Part shown: piece after piece, positions 22,130 through 34,100 of the stretch
How the letters are laid out: the number at the start of each line of letters is the position of its first letter
Position numbering within the stretch: the stretch's first letter is position 1
Assembly: GCF_003073045.1 (NCBI RefSeq)
Contig: NC_037593.1
Span: 1,851,525 to 1,915,524 of the forward strand
From: Pomacea canaliculata
Lineage: Eukaryota > Mollusca > Gastropoda > Architaenioglossa > Ampullariidae
Length of the DNA: 64,000 nucleotides
Reading direction: 5' to 3'
Made by a program: the position numbers and the translations under genes
The notes under the pieces: generated by a model
Seen by the model: only the letters and a program-made list of their open reading frames with translations
Database searches by the model: none
Told to the model about the DNA's origin: nothing

Positions 22130-22640
22130 ACACAGTGACATATGCAAACAGAAATATTTGCTCCACAACGAAAAGCTCAACTCCCAGGACATCGCACGCA
22201 ACATGCACCCGAGTCTTGTGCCACAAGCAGACGAAACCTTCTCTCGTGCAGACGACACTTCCACTGTCTGTGACAAGAGATGCTTGACACTGAATCACAG
22301 ACTCACCCCTTCCTTGGAGGCCGGTCGCTGCCTGACACCCCACTACCACCCCGTGCACACTTCACCCTCATGTTCTCTACACATGGCGAACTGTGTCTGC
22401 GACTCCCACACATTCATGAACGTGCTTTGTGTCGAGCAAGTCAGTAAGACAAAGAAAAGTAACAGGAATGGCTGCAACTGTTCAACTGATGTGGTGCTCT
22501 TACCAACAGACATGCCGGGCCTCCTCACTTTAAACTACAGCTCAGAGAACAACAGACAGCTTACCAAGACTGTAGGGAAACACAAGTCCAGTCACAGCGA
22601 TCACCCGAGAGAATGGAGATCACTGCTGTCTGCCTTCTAG
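22130..22640 (+). CDS. Possible terminal exon of an unrecognised plus-strand gene
   Basis: The frame is open from a possible acceptor (TCAATTTCGCAG) at 22128-22129, in phase 2, to a TAG at 22638-22640, about 170 codons. Codon use is balanced and coding-like. The peptide is polar with several Cys (MANCVCDSHTFMNVLCVEQ; NRNGCNCSTDVV) and ends in a basic/Ser tail (HPREWRSLLSAF). No family is recognised. No linked upstream exon was found; the plus-strand frames at 10778-14946 are possible but distant partners. Confidence 0.35.
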
Positions 22641-22789
22641 CTCCTAGCGCCCTCCATTGGGTGGCATTCAATCCTCGTCAAGAGCCTCTCCACTGCTGCT
22701 AATGAGAGCTCGTACTGACACTTCCGCCAGCATTATATAATGACACAGCAAGTAGCCACACATGCACACAATGTTATTGATACATGTCT

Positions 22790-23043
22790 ACACAGACATA
22801 CTCATACACGGACATATCTCACTGATCGGCTGATTTATTTGATTGTAAAGTGCTTCCCTCTCGATGGAATTGCTTCTAACGAAGAATGAAGAGGACACCC
22901 AAGTACTGAAACAAAACCACCAACGTCCAGTCAGGTCATATCTGGAGAGAAATGTGCATGCCGCGAGACGAGATTTGAACCCCAAACCCTATATCTTACT
23001 GTGCTGATAAGTGTTTTACCATTAGGTTACTAAGGCACCCCAA
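22790..23043 (-). repeat. tRNA-derived SINE, family B, minus orientation
   Basis: On the minus strand the head reads GGGGTGCCTTAGTAACCTAA with an A-box-like segment, then the B-box GGGGTTCAAATCTCG near 22969-22983. A body of about 170 bp follows, ending in ACTTTACAATCAAATAAATC. The head matches the plus-strand copy at 13454-13625. The structure is not a functional tRNA gene. Confidence 0.75.
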
Positions 23044-23049
23044 AGCCTA

Positions 23050-24593
23050 CCTCCAAACAGTTCAAGAGACTGGAGGTTCACTTATACTGTAGGATGATCT
23101 GAATGGTTAACAGCCATGAACACTGAAATATCCGCCTCTATCCAAGGCAGTCTGTGCAGGCACTTATACAGAGTGGGCTCCACGAGACTGCATTATCCGC
23201 GGATCACTGTCTGCACACACATCATTGATATGTACAAACACTCGCAAGTTTTTCATAGAACATGAGTAGAAATCTTCACCATGGCTACGGTGGTCAGGCA
23301 TTGCTGGTAATTTATCCCATTTCCCCGCTGTTTTCTTATCTCAATCCAAGCCAAATAACATATCTACAACATGCCCAGAAGTCGTAGGGAATGTCCTAGC
23401 AACGAATGTCAAGGGTCACGCTGGCTAGTAGTAACACTTTCCTGGTGGGGCAATAATGAAGGCGCACAGTAGTGTGAGTCTGTCTCGCAATGTCAGCTAA
23501 CAAATGTGGCGACTTCTCAGGTTCGTCCTCATTCACAGCCGCTGTGCACACATTTAATGTAAGACAAGAAAACTGGAAGTTGAAATAAAACTGCTCATTA
23601 TCGACTTCCTCTTGATTCACAGGTGCAGAAAATTATTTTACCTTTCTCTTCAACTAGCTGTTTTCGCTAAAAGTTATTTCTAAATTTATTTTCTGATGAA
23701 AGTTCACTCTCCTCCATTTGTGACTGGCAACAGAATCATTTTGTCAAGGAACCGAAGGCTGCATTGGTCCGTTCCTCACATACTGCAATTAGTGTCCCAG
23801 GATACTTTGGCCCTCATAGCCTGCAATTAGTGTCTTAGGGCAGATGAGAGTACTTTCCGCCCGCTGAGGTCCAGATATCAAATAAGTAGAATGGGTACAC
23901 ATTTATAGGCGTCTTAACACTCGGCAGACGTTGCTGGAGTACACAATCGTAACTTGGCTGCGTAAATGCCAACACAGGGAAAATTGCCACCCAACACAAG
24001 TGATCGGGACATCAACAAGCCGCCATAAATAAACCTCATACAGGCCTTGAGAAAAGTAGGAGCACAACTATTGTATAATAGGTTGTTATATACTGAGGCA
24101 CCTTATTTTTATCCAATTCTCCATAAAAAAAAAAAAAAACAGCTGGGGGAGATAGTTGTGATTGAAGTGTCTGGGCACAGCAAGCCGACTTTTTGAAACA
24201 ATCACCACACAGAAGAATGGTTTACAATATCAATTTCTACACTAAAGTGTTCTGTCTGAACAAAAGGGAGGAATGTTTTGAGTGGGCAACTGAGATTAAT
24301 TATACTTGAGGGCAAAATAAACAATCTAAACATACAAATCTGAGAAAATTTCATTTGTTTCACCTTGAGCTTACATTGCAGACTTAACATTTGCCTTCAC
24401 TCTTGGGTAAATTCAACAACACAACCAACCAAAACAGGAAGGTGAAAAAATGGGTGAAGAATTAGAATTACAATTTTATGAGTGTTTTTTGCATTCAGAT
24501 TCCCTCAAAAACATGCAGATCAAAACAAAGCTATTTCGATTACATTCAGCATAAACACATTTTCAAGCAAAGTTGCCTCATTGCACATAAGAG
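23050..24593. other. Intergenic stretch downstream of LENG1
   Basis: No recognised coding sequence. It holds a short direct repeat (CTGCAATTAGTGTC at about 23783 and 23821) and a poly(A) run at 24126-24139. The part next to 24594 should contain the LENG1 3' UTR. I could not identify its poly(A) signal with confidence. Confidence 0.4.
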
Positions 24594-27500
24594 TCATCTT
24601 CGAGGCCTTGAAATGGGTTTTACAAATTGTGGGTTGAACTGTGAATTATAACGCCGAGCCCTATCTCTGTCTGCGTCTGACAGAGACTCATTCTCCGGTC
24701 CTGCCTTCACCTCTCCCCGTGTTCGTGCCATTAAATCCGCAGCCTTCTGTTGCTCTTCCCTTTCTCGCTTCATTCGTTCAGCACGTAACTGTTCAACCGT
24801 CCTGCCTGTGCCACCAGCAGGCTTTCCTGATGAGGCAGTTGCTGCTTCTGAAGATGTGCTACCATGCACTTTGTTTTTCTGACGATGTTTCTGAAAAAAA
24901 TGTATCTTAGCTTTTCATTTGTTGGGAAACCAAAGTTGAAAACCACATAAAATGAATTCTAGTATTTCAGCACTCTAGTACTCCTGTGACAACAAATATC
25001 ATAGAACATTTTCCTTTAGTCATTTCAAAGCTTCATATGACACCAATATCCATCAACGAGGGAAAAAATAGAAAAAAGTACAACCACAAACTACTTTTTT
25101 GAACTCTAATAGATGCTGCCTTATTATTGTCAATAAAACAAACACCTAAACACAGGTTAATGATGGACAGTCATAGAACATGTTCAACAGAAAAATAAGA
25201 AATAGACCCCCTGGTTAGACTAGAACTATGATAGATACATAGGAAACTGACAAGTCTGCTTGCTTGAACAAATGCACGACATAGCTAGGAATAATGTGAG
25301 TTAGCAGAGCTAGTTTCAATACCTCCTTCTGTTTGCCCTTATGTCTATGTGTATACTCTAAGTGTTGCCTCATCTCATAAAGTGGGTCCATAGCCTCTTG
25401 ACGCTTTACTTGTCGGTCATGTCTGAAACAAAGGAGACATGAATGATAAGAAATATTCAAGCACTCTTTACGATACCCTTTTTGAAAGTAAAGATAAAAT
25501 TTTGTTGTCAATCCGACACAGAACATTTTATCAACTTTACGTCAAAATGGTCTTCTAAGGAGCAAGGCAACCATTATAAGCCTCAATTATAAAATAATAA
25601 ACTACGTTCACCAAGTCACTTGCTTATCCCTCTTTTTAATAATCTATTCTTACTTCTCATTTTCTGTTTCCTCTTTCCTTTTCTCTTGCTCAGATCTGGA
25701 TTTTTTCAAATACCAGGGCTTGTCATCTGAAAAATAACAACAGAGAACTTTACTCAATTAACTCTTAACAATGCAGGTGGTTTGAGGTGCTCTGCTACTT
25801 TATTTAGGGTTGTGCTACAAAACAAGCTGACTTATCAAATGCAAATGTATTGCAAAAATAAACTTGCTGTGCACCAAACTAAAGGAAAATTGCTCATTAC
25901 TTTGATCTGGGTTGTAACACAGCAAATTTATTTTTGCAAAGGCAAAGTCATAATAAATATAGTTCCGCCAATAGCAAACTAAAGGAAAGTGACTCGACTT
26001 TCATGGTTTGAAAAGGAAAAATAAAAGTAAAAGATGCATCTAGAATAGAATTTTTAAAAATATTTTGGTATATAACTGCCAAAGTATATTATCAATGTAG
26101 TAGAATGAGTGAAAATGTTTCCTGCTTTAAATTAAAGAATGTTTAAGATTTAAAATAATTATTTAATTTTTACAGAATATTTAAATTATAACACTTTATT
26201 TATTCTAGACAGAAATTTGGCAATTCTGATCATTTAATAACTTTTAAAAAATTTACCCTTTGTGCATGGTGGTGATACACAAATAATGCATTTGAAAATA
26301 CTGAGGACACGGTAAGCATTATGACAAAACACACTAAAAACATTCCAAATTTGTGGAAAATAGTGTTCGACACATTGTAAGCAGTCACTAGCAATCGTAA
26401 GTAAATAGAAATTTGGCTTACATTTCTTAGTAATAACTTGTGGTTCGACAAAAAATTCCATTATCTCCATCTTCTTCATTATCATTTTCATTAGAAACAG
26501 CAAAGGACTCATTCTATGAATATAAACTTTTTGCTTCAGACTAAAAGCCATGTTTCTCCACTAAATAGTGATAAGGTCCATTCTCAGTCCATGTGTACAC
26601 ACAGTGATGGTGAAAGGGAAGGAAACCATAAGATCCTGTCTCATCTTCATCTTAACTCAAATGCTTTTCAATTATTGTGTACTTGAGTACAATTATTTAC
26701 ATTTTTAATCATTTTTGAATACCTCTAAAGCAGTGGTTCTCAACCAACGTGCTTACAAGGGGGGCGTGAAGGTGGTCATTTTTTAATAGTTTCTTATACT
26801 GGTAGTAGTGAAATTAGCTTACATTGTGTGGCTAAGGGGGGCGCGTGGACGTACCTTTGTTCGTCAGGGGGCCGTCACTAGTAAAAGGTTGAGAACCGCT
26901 GCTCTAAAGTAATAAAATAACTTTTAATGCAATGTTTTAACTGAGTAGCAGCTGGCGAGTTTTGAAAGTTAAACATAACAAGAAGACAGTATTAAACTGA
27001 ACATAAGAAGAAGACAGTACTGAATTAAACATAATAAGAAAACAGTACTGAAAACCACTGAAGCCAGCGTCGTATCATAGAAAAGCTGGCTATCAGGGGC
27101 CCCTGCATCCGAATTTTCACTTGCTATCATGACAACAGTTCAATCAGGGCTTCTTGTACATGGTCTGGTGTAAGTTTAATTTGTAAGCATGAACTTAATG
27201 TGCCCATTATATATTCTCAATATTATTATAATATGAATCCACTTACTTTGTGACTCAATAGCACTCTGTCCCAAGTATGTCAGAAGTCCAATGTTTTTTT
27301 CCCATTTCTCTTTCTCTTCAGCTCTCTCTTGCTCATGTTCTTTGTTTTTTCCTTCACGCCTTAGCTGCAATAACATTACAGCATGTAAGAAAGCCTTGTT
27401 TTTAACTGTTCATTTTCTTTAGTGCAACAGACCCAAACAAACAAGATCTCTAAATTTGCATTTTACTCTAACAATGTCTGATGCTGATCATTCATTCAAC

Positions 27501-29388
27501 CCTGAATCAGACTAGCTTGTCTAGCTTGACTGTTGCAAGAGGCTCCTGGTGTCCTACATGGTGATCTTGATACTCCTATCAGCATTTCACAACCATACAG
27601 CAAGACTGGAGTTACAAGGGACTTGTACAATCTGTACTTGTGTCAAATTGGTCTATTTATATTTGATGTACAATATTATACACTCCAAAATATCTTATTA
27701 AGCACAGGAAACAGGAATTTTAATCATACAGATTTGTTTTTCTAATATTGAAAAATTATCTTTCTTTTTTTTAAGTCATCATGAACAATGCCAAAACTTA
27801 TTTTTAAAGTGTCACACTGCATCTTCAAATGTGCACCTGCTACAGCATTTTTGTAGGTACAAGGTCATGCTAACTCTAAAACTATGTGCCTCTATAAATT
27901 TTGTGGGAATCAAAGTTGCAACCTAAAATAGCCTCTGATATATTTAAAATATTTTCTCCTCTACAGTGGAAGCTCAAATGAAAATAACAGCAGAAAAGGA
28001 AAGGAAAAAGACCTAAACAGACTGAACTATGCATAAATTTGCATTCAGATTATATGCACATCCTTACATTCATATACAAAATGAGCATCAGCAAGCTCAG
28101 AAATCTGCCAGCTATTTACCCCTTCCTCAATGTCCTTGAAAAAGTTTATGTGTCCTCGTTGGTCTAAGTCGATATCTTTTGATCTTTGGGCCAACTGCAA
28201 TGAATTTCCTGATCCATTTTCGACTGCTTGTACTGAGGATGAAGGGCCTTCCTCAACCTGGTCATGGTGCCTTTTTCTGGCACGAACTCTGAGTAAATCT
28301 GTTCTTGCCTCTTGTTCCTAAAAGCAAATGAGGAAAAACATTCACAAGGAGCATCTTGCTGATCCAAACCTTTTATTTAACATCTGCACACATTTTTACT
28401 GATCTTGTGGCCTGGTAAAATGCCTATGCTCATTTTAGTGTCTATTAATGACAAAAATTTGATCAAAGTTACAGGATGAATAGAGGGACAACTAATGAAA
28501 TGTAATGGTGTGCACTGCACATGAAAGAGAGATAACGTGCAAGATAGTAAGAGTTTCATGTTTGTAAAAATGGCTCATTGTGCCATGAGATCTGCTGAAG
28601 TAACATTGTACAGTGGGTACATTTCATAATAATACTCAAAAGAACGATCTTTATTAGTAATTTCAAGTAATAATATGTGGAAATGATATGCTGAAACATG
28701 CTCTATTACATTCCAGGGTTTACTTACAGCAAGAGCTATTCTTCTCAGTCTCTCCTTTTCCTCCTCTGCTGCTTTCTCTTCATCTTTTCGAACACGTTCG
28801 ATATTCCTTTTAGTGCGAACATGCCAACTGAAAACACAAACCACATTCAGTATCATATACTATATGGTAGCATTAGTAGTAGCAGTAGCAGTAACAGCCT
28901 CTACCCTGACAGACCTGTTAAACCTGCCAGGAACACAAGGCTCCTGCCAACATAGCTCTGTGGATCGAAAGACACTGAAGCCACCACACCACTACAAGGT
29001 AAGCTGCACGCACTGGTGGCGGTACCTTCAGAAAGTGGAGTCTTAAATACTTCAGTCTCTCAGTATAAGACATTTTGCTACATTCACCTAACAATTTTTT
29101 AGCATGTCTCTGAGCATTTTCCATTAATAAAGTGGAGATATTATTTATCTGCGTAGACGGGCCGAAACGTGGAGAAATTCGAGAAATAAGTGGTAAGTGA
29201 AAATTTTTGAAATGTTTTTTGATTTAAAAGGGTTTGACTCTTGTTCCACTGTTTATGTTACCTTTAGTTAACAACCAGTAACATCTGAAAAAAGTTTACC
29301 TTTATTTTAAACTAAGTAGCAGATCTCTACAGTTCACGGAAATGACAATGTTTACATATACAGACCTCTTTTTGGGTAGAATATTCAT
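24594..29388 (-). CDS. LENG1: LENG1 (leukocyte receptor cluster member 1) homologue, complete
   Basis: Seven coding exons join in frame to 302 aa (human about 264). In transcript order they are 29388-29366, 28827-28728, 28317-28120, 27364-27247, 25726-25654, 25422-25323 and 24890-24594, all with GT-AG borders and matching phases. The start MNILPKK is encoded by a 23-base exon and runs straight into [17 protein letters not shown], the Cir_N domain (about residues 8-45). Other family landmarks are [15 protein letters not shown]-type [33 protein letters not shown] and the C-terminal [11 protein letters not shown] (about residues 283-293). The rest is charged coiled-coil-like sequence. The family is nuclear and has been linked to spliceosome-associated complexes, but its molecular role is poorly defined. 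Introns carry a hAT MITE (26731) and a LINE scrap (27530). It lies head-to-head with the TP53I13-like gene. Confidence 0.95.
26731..26901. mobile_element. hAT-type MITE (171 bp) with 8-bp TSD
   Basis: Terminal inverted repeats CAGTGGTTCTCAACC and GGTTGAGAACCGCTG bound a 171-bp non-coding element rich in G runs. It is flanked by a perfect 8-bp duplication CTCTAAAG (26723-26730 and 26902-26909), which fits the hAT nTnnnnAn preference. It is non-autonomous. It sits in the LENG1 intron between the exons at 27247 and 25726. Confidence 0.93.
27530..27640 (-). mobile_element. Small LINE reverse-transcriptase fragment
   Basis: Read on the minus strand it encodes [19 protein letters not shown]. This matches the common invertebrate LINE segment LYKSLVxSxLLYGCETW that follows the YLG box of RTE-like and related RTs. 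Only about 110 bp remain, within a LENG1 intron. Confidence 0.6.
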
Positions 29389-31112
29389 CTCGACGACCAC
29401 GAAGTAATACACCTCCGTAGGACGACGACGTCTCGACACGACACAAGCCAAACAACTTGCAATAGCGACCGAATGGGAATAAAGCTAATTGAGAATAGAC
29501 AATTTCTTTTTGAAATAACAACACACCTCGGTATTCAAATAACTTTAATCATTAAACGCATGCGCATCAGTATTTAAATAACGAGATAAAGGATCTCTCT
29601 TCAGTTTTAACCATCGAGAAAAATTAAACTTATCCCGGAAGTTGGTGTTGACGCTGTTTACTTACACTAGGTCCGTGCGTGAGGAAAAGCTTCCAGCTGA
29701 TGTCGAGGACAGGGTCTTCGTCACCACCCACGCAGTCGATGGTGAACGTGCAGAAATATTTATTTAGAAGAAATTTCCTTCAGTATATTTAGAAGGAAAA
29801 TTCAATTTCTAAACAGGTGAGAGGCATATTATAGGACAGCCTATCGTTTATTCTATCATAATGTGAAAAAATGTCTTTTATATTCACCATATGCCGATGT
29901 GACGATACATGAAATGATAAGAACAATAATAATTAACACAATAAGTAGATTTGTATAATGAAGTTCCCCTCTTTGAAGTAGGCTCTATGAGCTTACAAAA
30001 GCGAAACATGTATAAATATAAATTCAAAATCAACAGAATTTGCATACATGCAGTGAGAAAACAATAATAAACGTGATTTAAATAGCGCATAATTCTCAGT
30101 ACTTAAAATAAGTAGGAGACAATGACAGCATAGGAAGGATGAAAGGAGAAAGTGTGTAGACAAAAGACAAATATAGAAGACACAAAGAGAAATCAGGAAA
30201 CAAACGGTAAGGATGGAGAGTGTCATAAATCTGTAGAGGAAGACAAGAAGGCGGACAAGTCAATTGACAATAATCACAACTATTGACAATTGTGTTGATT
30301 AGTCTGAGGAGTAATACCATACAACATTTGTGTAAGGAGTCATACTCATGGAACAAATGCGTTTTTATTTTGCCATTAAAGGATTCTATGGTAGGTAGAT
30401 GGCAGATATAGAAGGGAAGAGAGATCAACTGTTTGGCAGCACAGTAACTAAAAATCCTGTGATCATATGTGCTTGTTCTAGTGACAGTAATATGGTGAGC
30501 CTCATAAACACAACTAACTGAATGCAGATCTCCCATTGACATGAAATTATATCTATTATTGGTTTATGAAGCAGTTTCACTCCCTAATGATTACCAACAT
30601 TTATTGATTTGCTCTATTATTTTTAATAATTGTTCTTATTAATTGTAATGAACATTAAGATAAATATTAGTTTGGTATAAGAATATGAAATAAACATGCA
30701 CACACGTAACAAATATGTACAAAATAATATTTGAATACTGATAAACCTTATTTTATTTATGTGTACAAAGACAAAAGTATTAGGGAAAGGTCCATGTTTT
30801 ATCTAAATATTGGTAACATTCAAGGAAACTATTTAAAATTAGACAGGAGAGCTGGATTTATCTTGTCATGCTCTACATTACATGTACCTCGAAACACTTC
30901 AGGGTTGTAATGTATACAGTGCAGGGTTAAGGAGAGTTAGGTTCCCCATTCTAATTCTAAATAAACCACACATTTACTCGTAAAGTTAAAGATGGTTAGG
31001 AAAGTGTTAAGCGAAATTTCTTTCCATGGTTTCTTAATTATAAACGTGCATTTGTGGGCTTATGTGCACTTCCATGCACATGCTGTGACATTGTATTTTG
31101 GGCTTTCCACAG
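29389..31112. promoter_or_regulatory. Shared upstream region of LENG1 and TP53I13-like gene
   Basis: The two genes diverge from this stretch. A GC-richer core at about 29380-29480 and 29640-29750 lies next to LENG1. It includes GCATGCGCA near 29560, which resembles half of an NRF-1 site (established motif TGCGCATGCGC). The coding ATG of the plus-strand gene is 1.75 kb away, directly after an acceptor-like CTTTCCACAG (31103-31112), so a non-coding first exon probably lies somewhere in this region. The exact start sites are not visible. The remainder (30000-31050) is AT-rich. Confidence 0.45.
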
Positions 31113-31134
31113 ATTTGTGACAAAATCTGACACC

Positions 31135-34100
31135 ATGAGAAAACCACTTGAAGTTACACTAATAGTCATGGCTTGGCTACTGTGCAATCATCCAACACCA
31201 GTGGCAACTGATTCGCAGATAAAGGCTCTCAGGCATAACCATAGGTTGTACCGGTCCCCTCATGAAAATACCCCACTCACTACAAGCGATCCACATGGTG
31301 GGGTTCCCATGGGAATATCCAATTCATTGTGTGATGATGCAGAGGTAAATTATTCTTTATTACATTTGAATGTACAAGAAACATGATCTGTATGCTACAT
31401 AAATGTTTGTCAAACTCAAAGGCACTTTAAACTGGCCATAGAAGAGCTAAATTTACCTTGCTGTGTAAACACTACACCTCAAGATAAGCCCCAAGGTACA
31501 TTTATAAACATTTAATTTTGTGTGTGTGTATATATATATGTGTGTGTTTAACATAAAGAAATGTTTGAACATTTTATCTTGATCATATTTTTCTGATCAC
31601 TTTTTTAAAAACCATGGACCATCCTCTATAAGTTGAGCAAGTCAACAATTCTCTATTGCAGACTAGTCTTAGCAGCTTATCTTGTTTTCCGGACTCGCAA
31701 GTCTGAATATGTCACACCACTTCATTCTGTTCATTGGCTACCAGTTAAAGCTAGAATAGACTTCAAGCTGTCAACTCTATGCTTTGAAGGCTTCCCCCCC
31801 CCCCAACTACTTTATTGACAGATTTCAATGGTCTGTCCACACCCCTGCCTGAAACCTTCGCCTCTCATCAGACTCACAGATTCTATCTCTCCCTCCCGCA
31901 AAAACACATACAGACAATGGACATTCTCCTTCTGTGCTGCTGTGGAACTCTCTTCCACATCCCATTCACCACTCAGACTCCAAGGCTACATTCAAAAGCT
32001 GTCTGAAAATATATCTGTTCACAAAGTATTATCCCTGAATTACTATTCTTAACTCCTTGGCCATACTGTCTGTCATGCTAACCATCATGTAACGACTCCA
32101 TTTTACACTACATCCCTTCATCCATTGCTTTGTGTTCTACTCTTGTACCTTATCTTTATGTTGTTCAGTGTCCCTATACGTACCTCATTGTCCACTGGCC
32201 GTTATCTTTCATTAATCATCATTATTGGTTTGTGTAGAGAGTTTGATAGTTTGATCTATCTTGGTCATGATGTAAGTTCCCATTATTATTATTAGTCTGT
32301 AAATTGAAAGTGTCAAGTACATATTATATATTTCAGACTTACCTAGAGGTTGATTGGGATCCAGCTTCCAAACAAGAATACACCTGTGATTCTGAGAGTG
32401 CTCTAAAACCGGTAATAATCCTATGTTTCTCAGAGAACACATTATGCACTCAGTAGATATTTCTGTCTATATGTGTGTATGTACATGCTCACACACACAC
32501 TTCCAACTGGTTTATGTAAAAAACGTGGCGAAGCATTATGCAAGATGAACCATATCTTATTGGTATAAATTTCTGCCCATGAGGATACCATTATAGCCAT
32601 TCTATATGGCTGCACGCTAGGATTCAAAACCCTTTTTTAAAGAACAGCCAGTGTAGCCATTCTATATAAATATATCAAGATCATGGAACAGTGTGGTTTT
32701 ATATGGGTGGCTAATATGTAATGAAAGAATCTATTTGACTGTTTGGGGTGCTATGAATCATAAAGGTATTTTTATCTGTGATCATAATGTCGAGCATAAT
32801 CCATGGTCACTTGGTTCTTTACAGATATGTTGAGAGGGTTGTAAGCATTATTCTTTATCATTTCCTGCTTCTGAAATGTATATGCTGGTGATAGTATGTT
32901 TAGCTCCTGAAACAACTGTAATACAATACCTCCATGAGTGTATTTTTCTGTGGATCTGAGCATTAAATTTTACACTGGTAAATATTACTGTCAGCATAAC
33001 ATTAATCAGAGAAGCATTTAGGAGACAACTGAGGCCATTTCACTCAAAAGAAAAGTTTTCAGAGATAAATTTGGTATCGTATGCTTGCAGGAAGAGGGCA
33101 TTGTTAGAGAAGAGTGCTCAGAGCTGAAACAGGTCAGTGGGATTGCATTTTATTTCATTGTCAAGAATGTTCTTGCTTAGTTCCTATGATGTCTGTGGAT
33201 TTCTTGCTGTATTAAAGGGAGGCAGTTTCTAACATCTTAAGTTCTTTGTCTTAGAATCAAACTCTTTTGGGGAATCCTGTTACGTCAAAAGCAGTAGAGA
33301 GATCAAAATTTAGCCAATCATTTTGGTAATTTATTTATTTGAGTCATTCACATACAGCAAATATGCATTCTTGGACTTCAGTTGTTAGCATGCAAATCAT
33401 TATACTTCCTACCTTAAATCAGCATTTTAAAAAATGTGAAAACTTTTGTGACATTTAATTAATTTCTTTTCATTTAAAATAATGATTTGTGGGTTGTGAT
33501 TTCTGCTTTGTCAGTTTTATTTTGATGATGGTAGTAGTTTGTTGAAGTGAGGATTTACAATGTTGGCATTTCTAATTTGTCAATTTTTTTCCCTCGAGGG
33601 AAGTGGATTGTTGGAAGTCACACATGCATTATTTAATATGGAAGTCCATTCAGAGTGCTTACACAATAGTTAAAATACAAATATCTCCTCTACATCACTT
33701 GTTTTTTATTTGACAGATGTTCTGCCCCGCTGACTAATACACTGCCAGAAAAAAGCCTCACTCGGTCACGAACACTGTTCCCAAATATAAAAGCTGCGTA
33801 GTCTTTTAAAGCACCACAATGCTGCCCATTTGCCAGCTTATTAAATTTAACTTCACATATTAGTGACATTGTCTCCTCATCTTTAATTCTCTTTATCTTT
33901 ATTTTTTAAAAAGTGTGTGCATGAAAAATGTTATACACTATACAAATTAATTTCTTCTGCTATGTTTTTACAGCCTCAACATTTTTCCCAAGCTTTAATA
34001 TTTTTTCTTTACTTTCTCTAGCCTCTTCACCAATGTTTACCCGATCCCATTGTCTACTCAGAAGCCATTCCAACTAGGTGACTATGTTTTTTTGTTAAAT

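Noticed and set aside
876-23000. Possible tRNA genes suggested by good B-boxes (6.3, 13.5 and 22.97 kb)
   Set aside because: No intact cloverleaf or acceptor stem; box spacing and long shared bodies show that these are tRNA-derived SINEs.
33713-33830. Possible extra exon of the TP53I13-like gene after a TTTGACAG acceptor
   Set aside because: In the phase required by the preceding exon it hits a stop after six codons. Skipping it gives a perfect in-phase join of 33132 to 34022.
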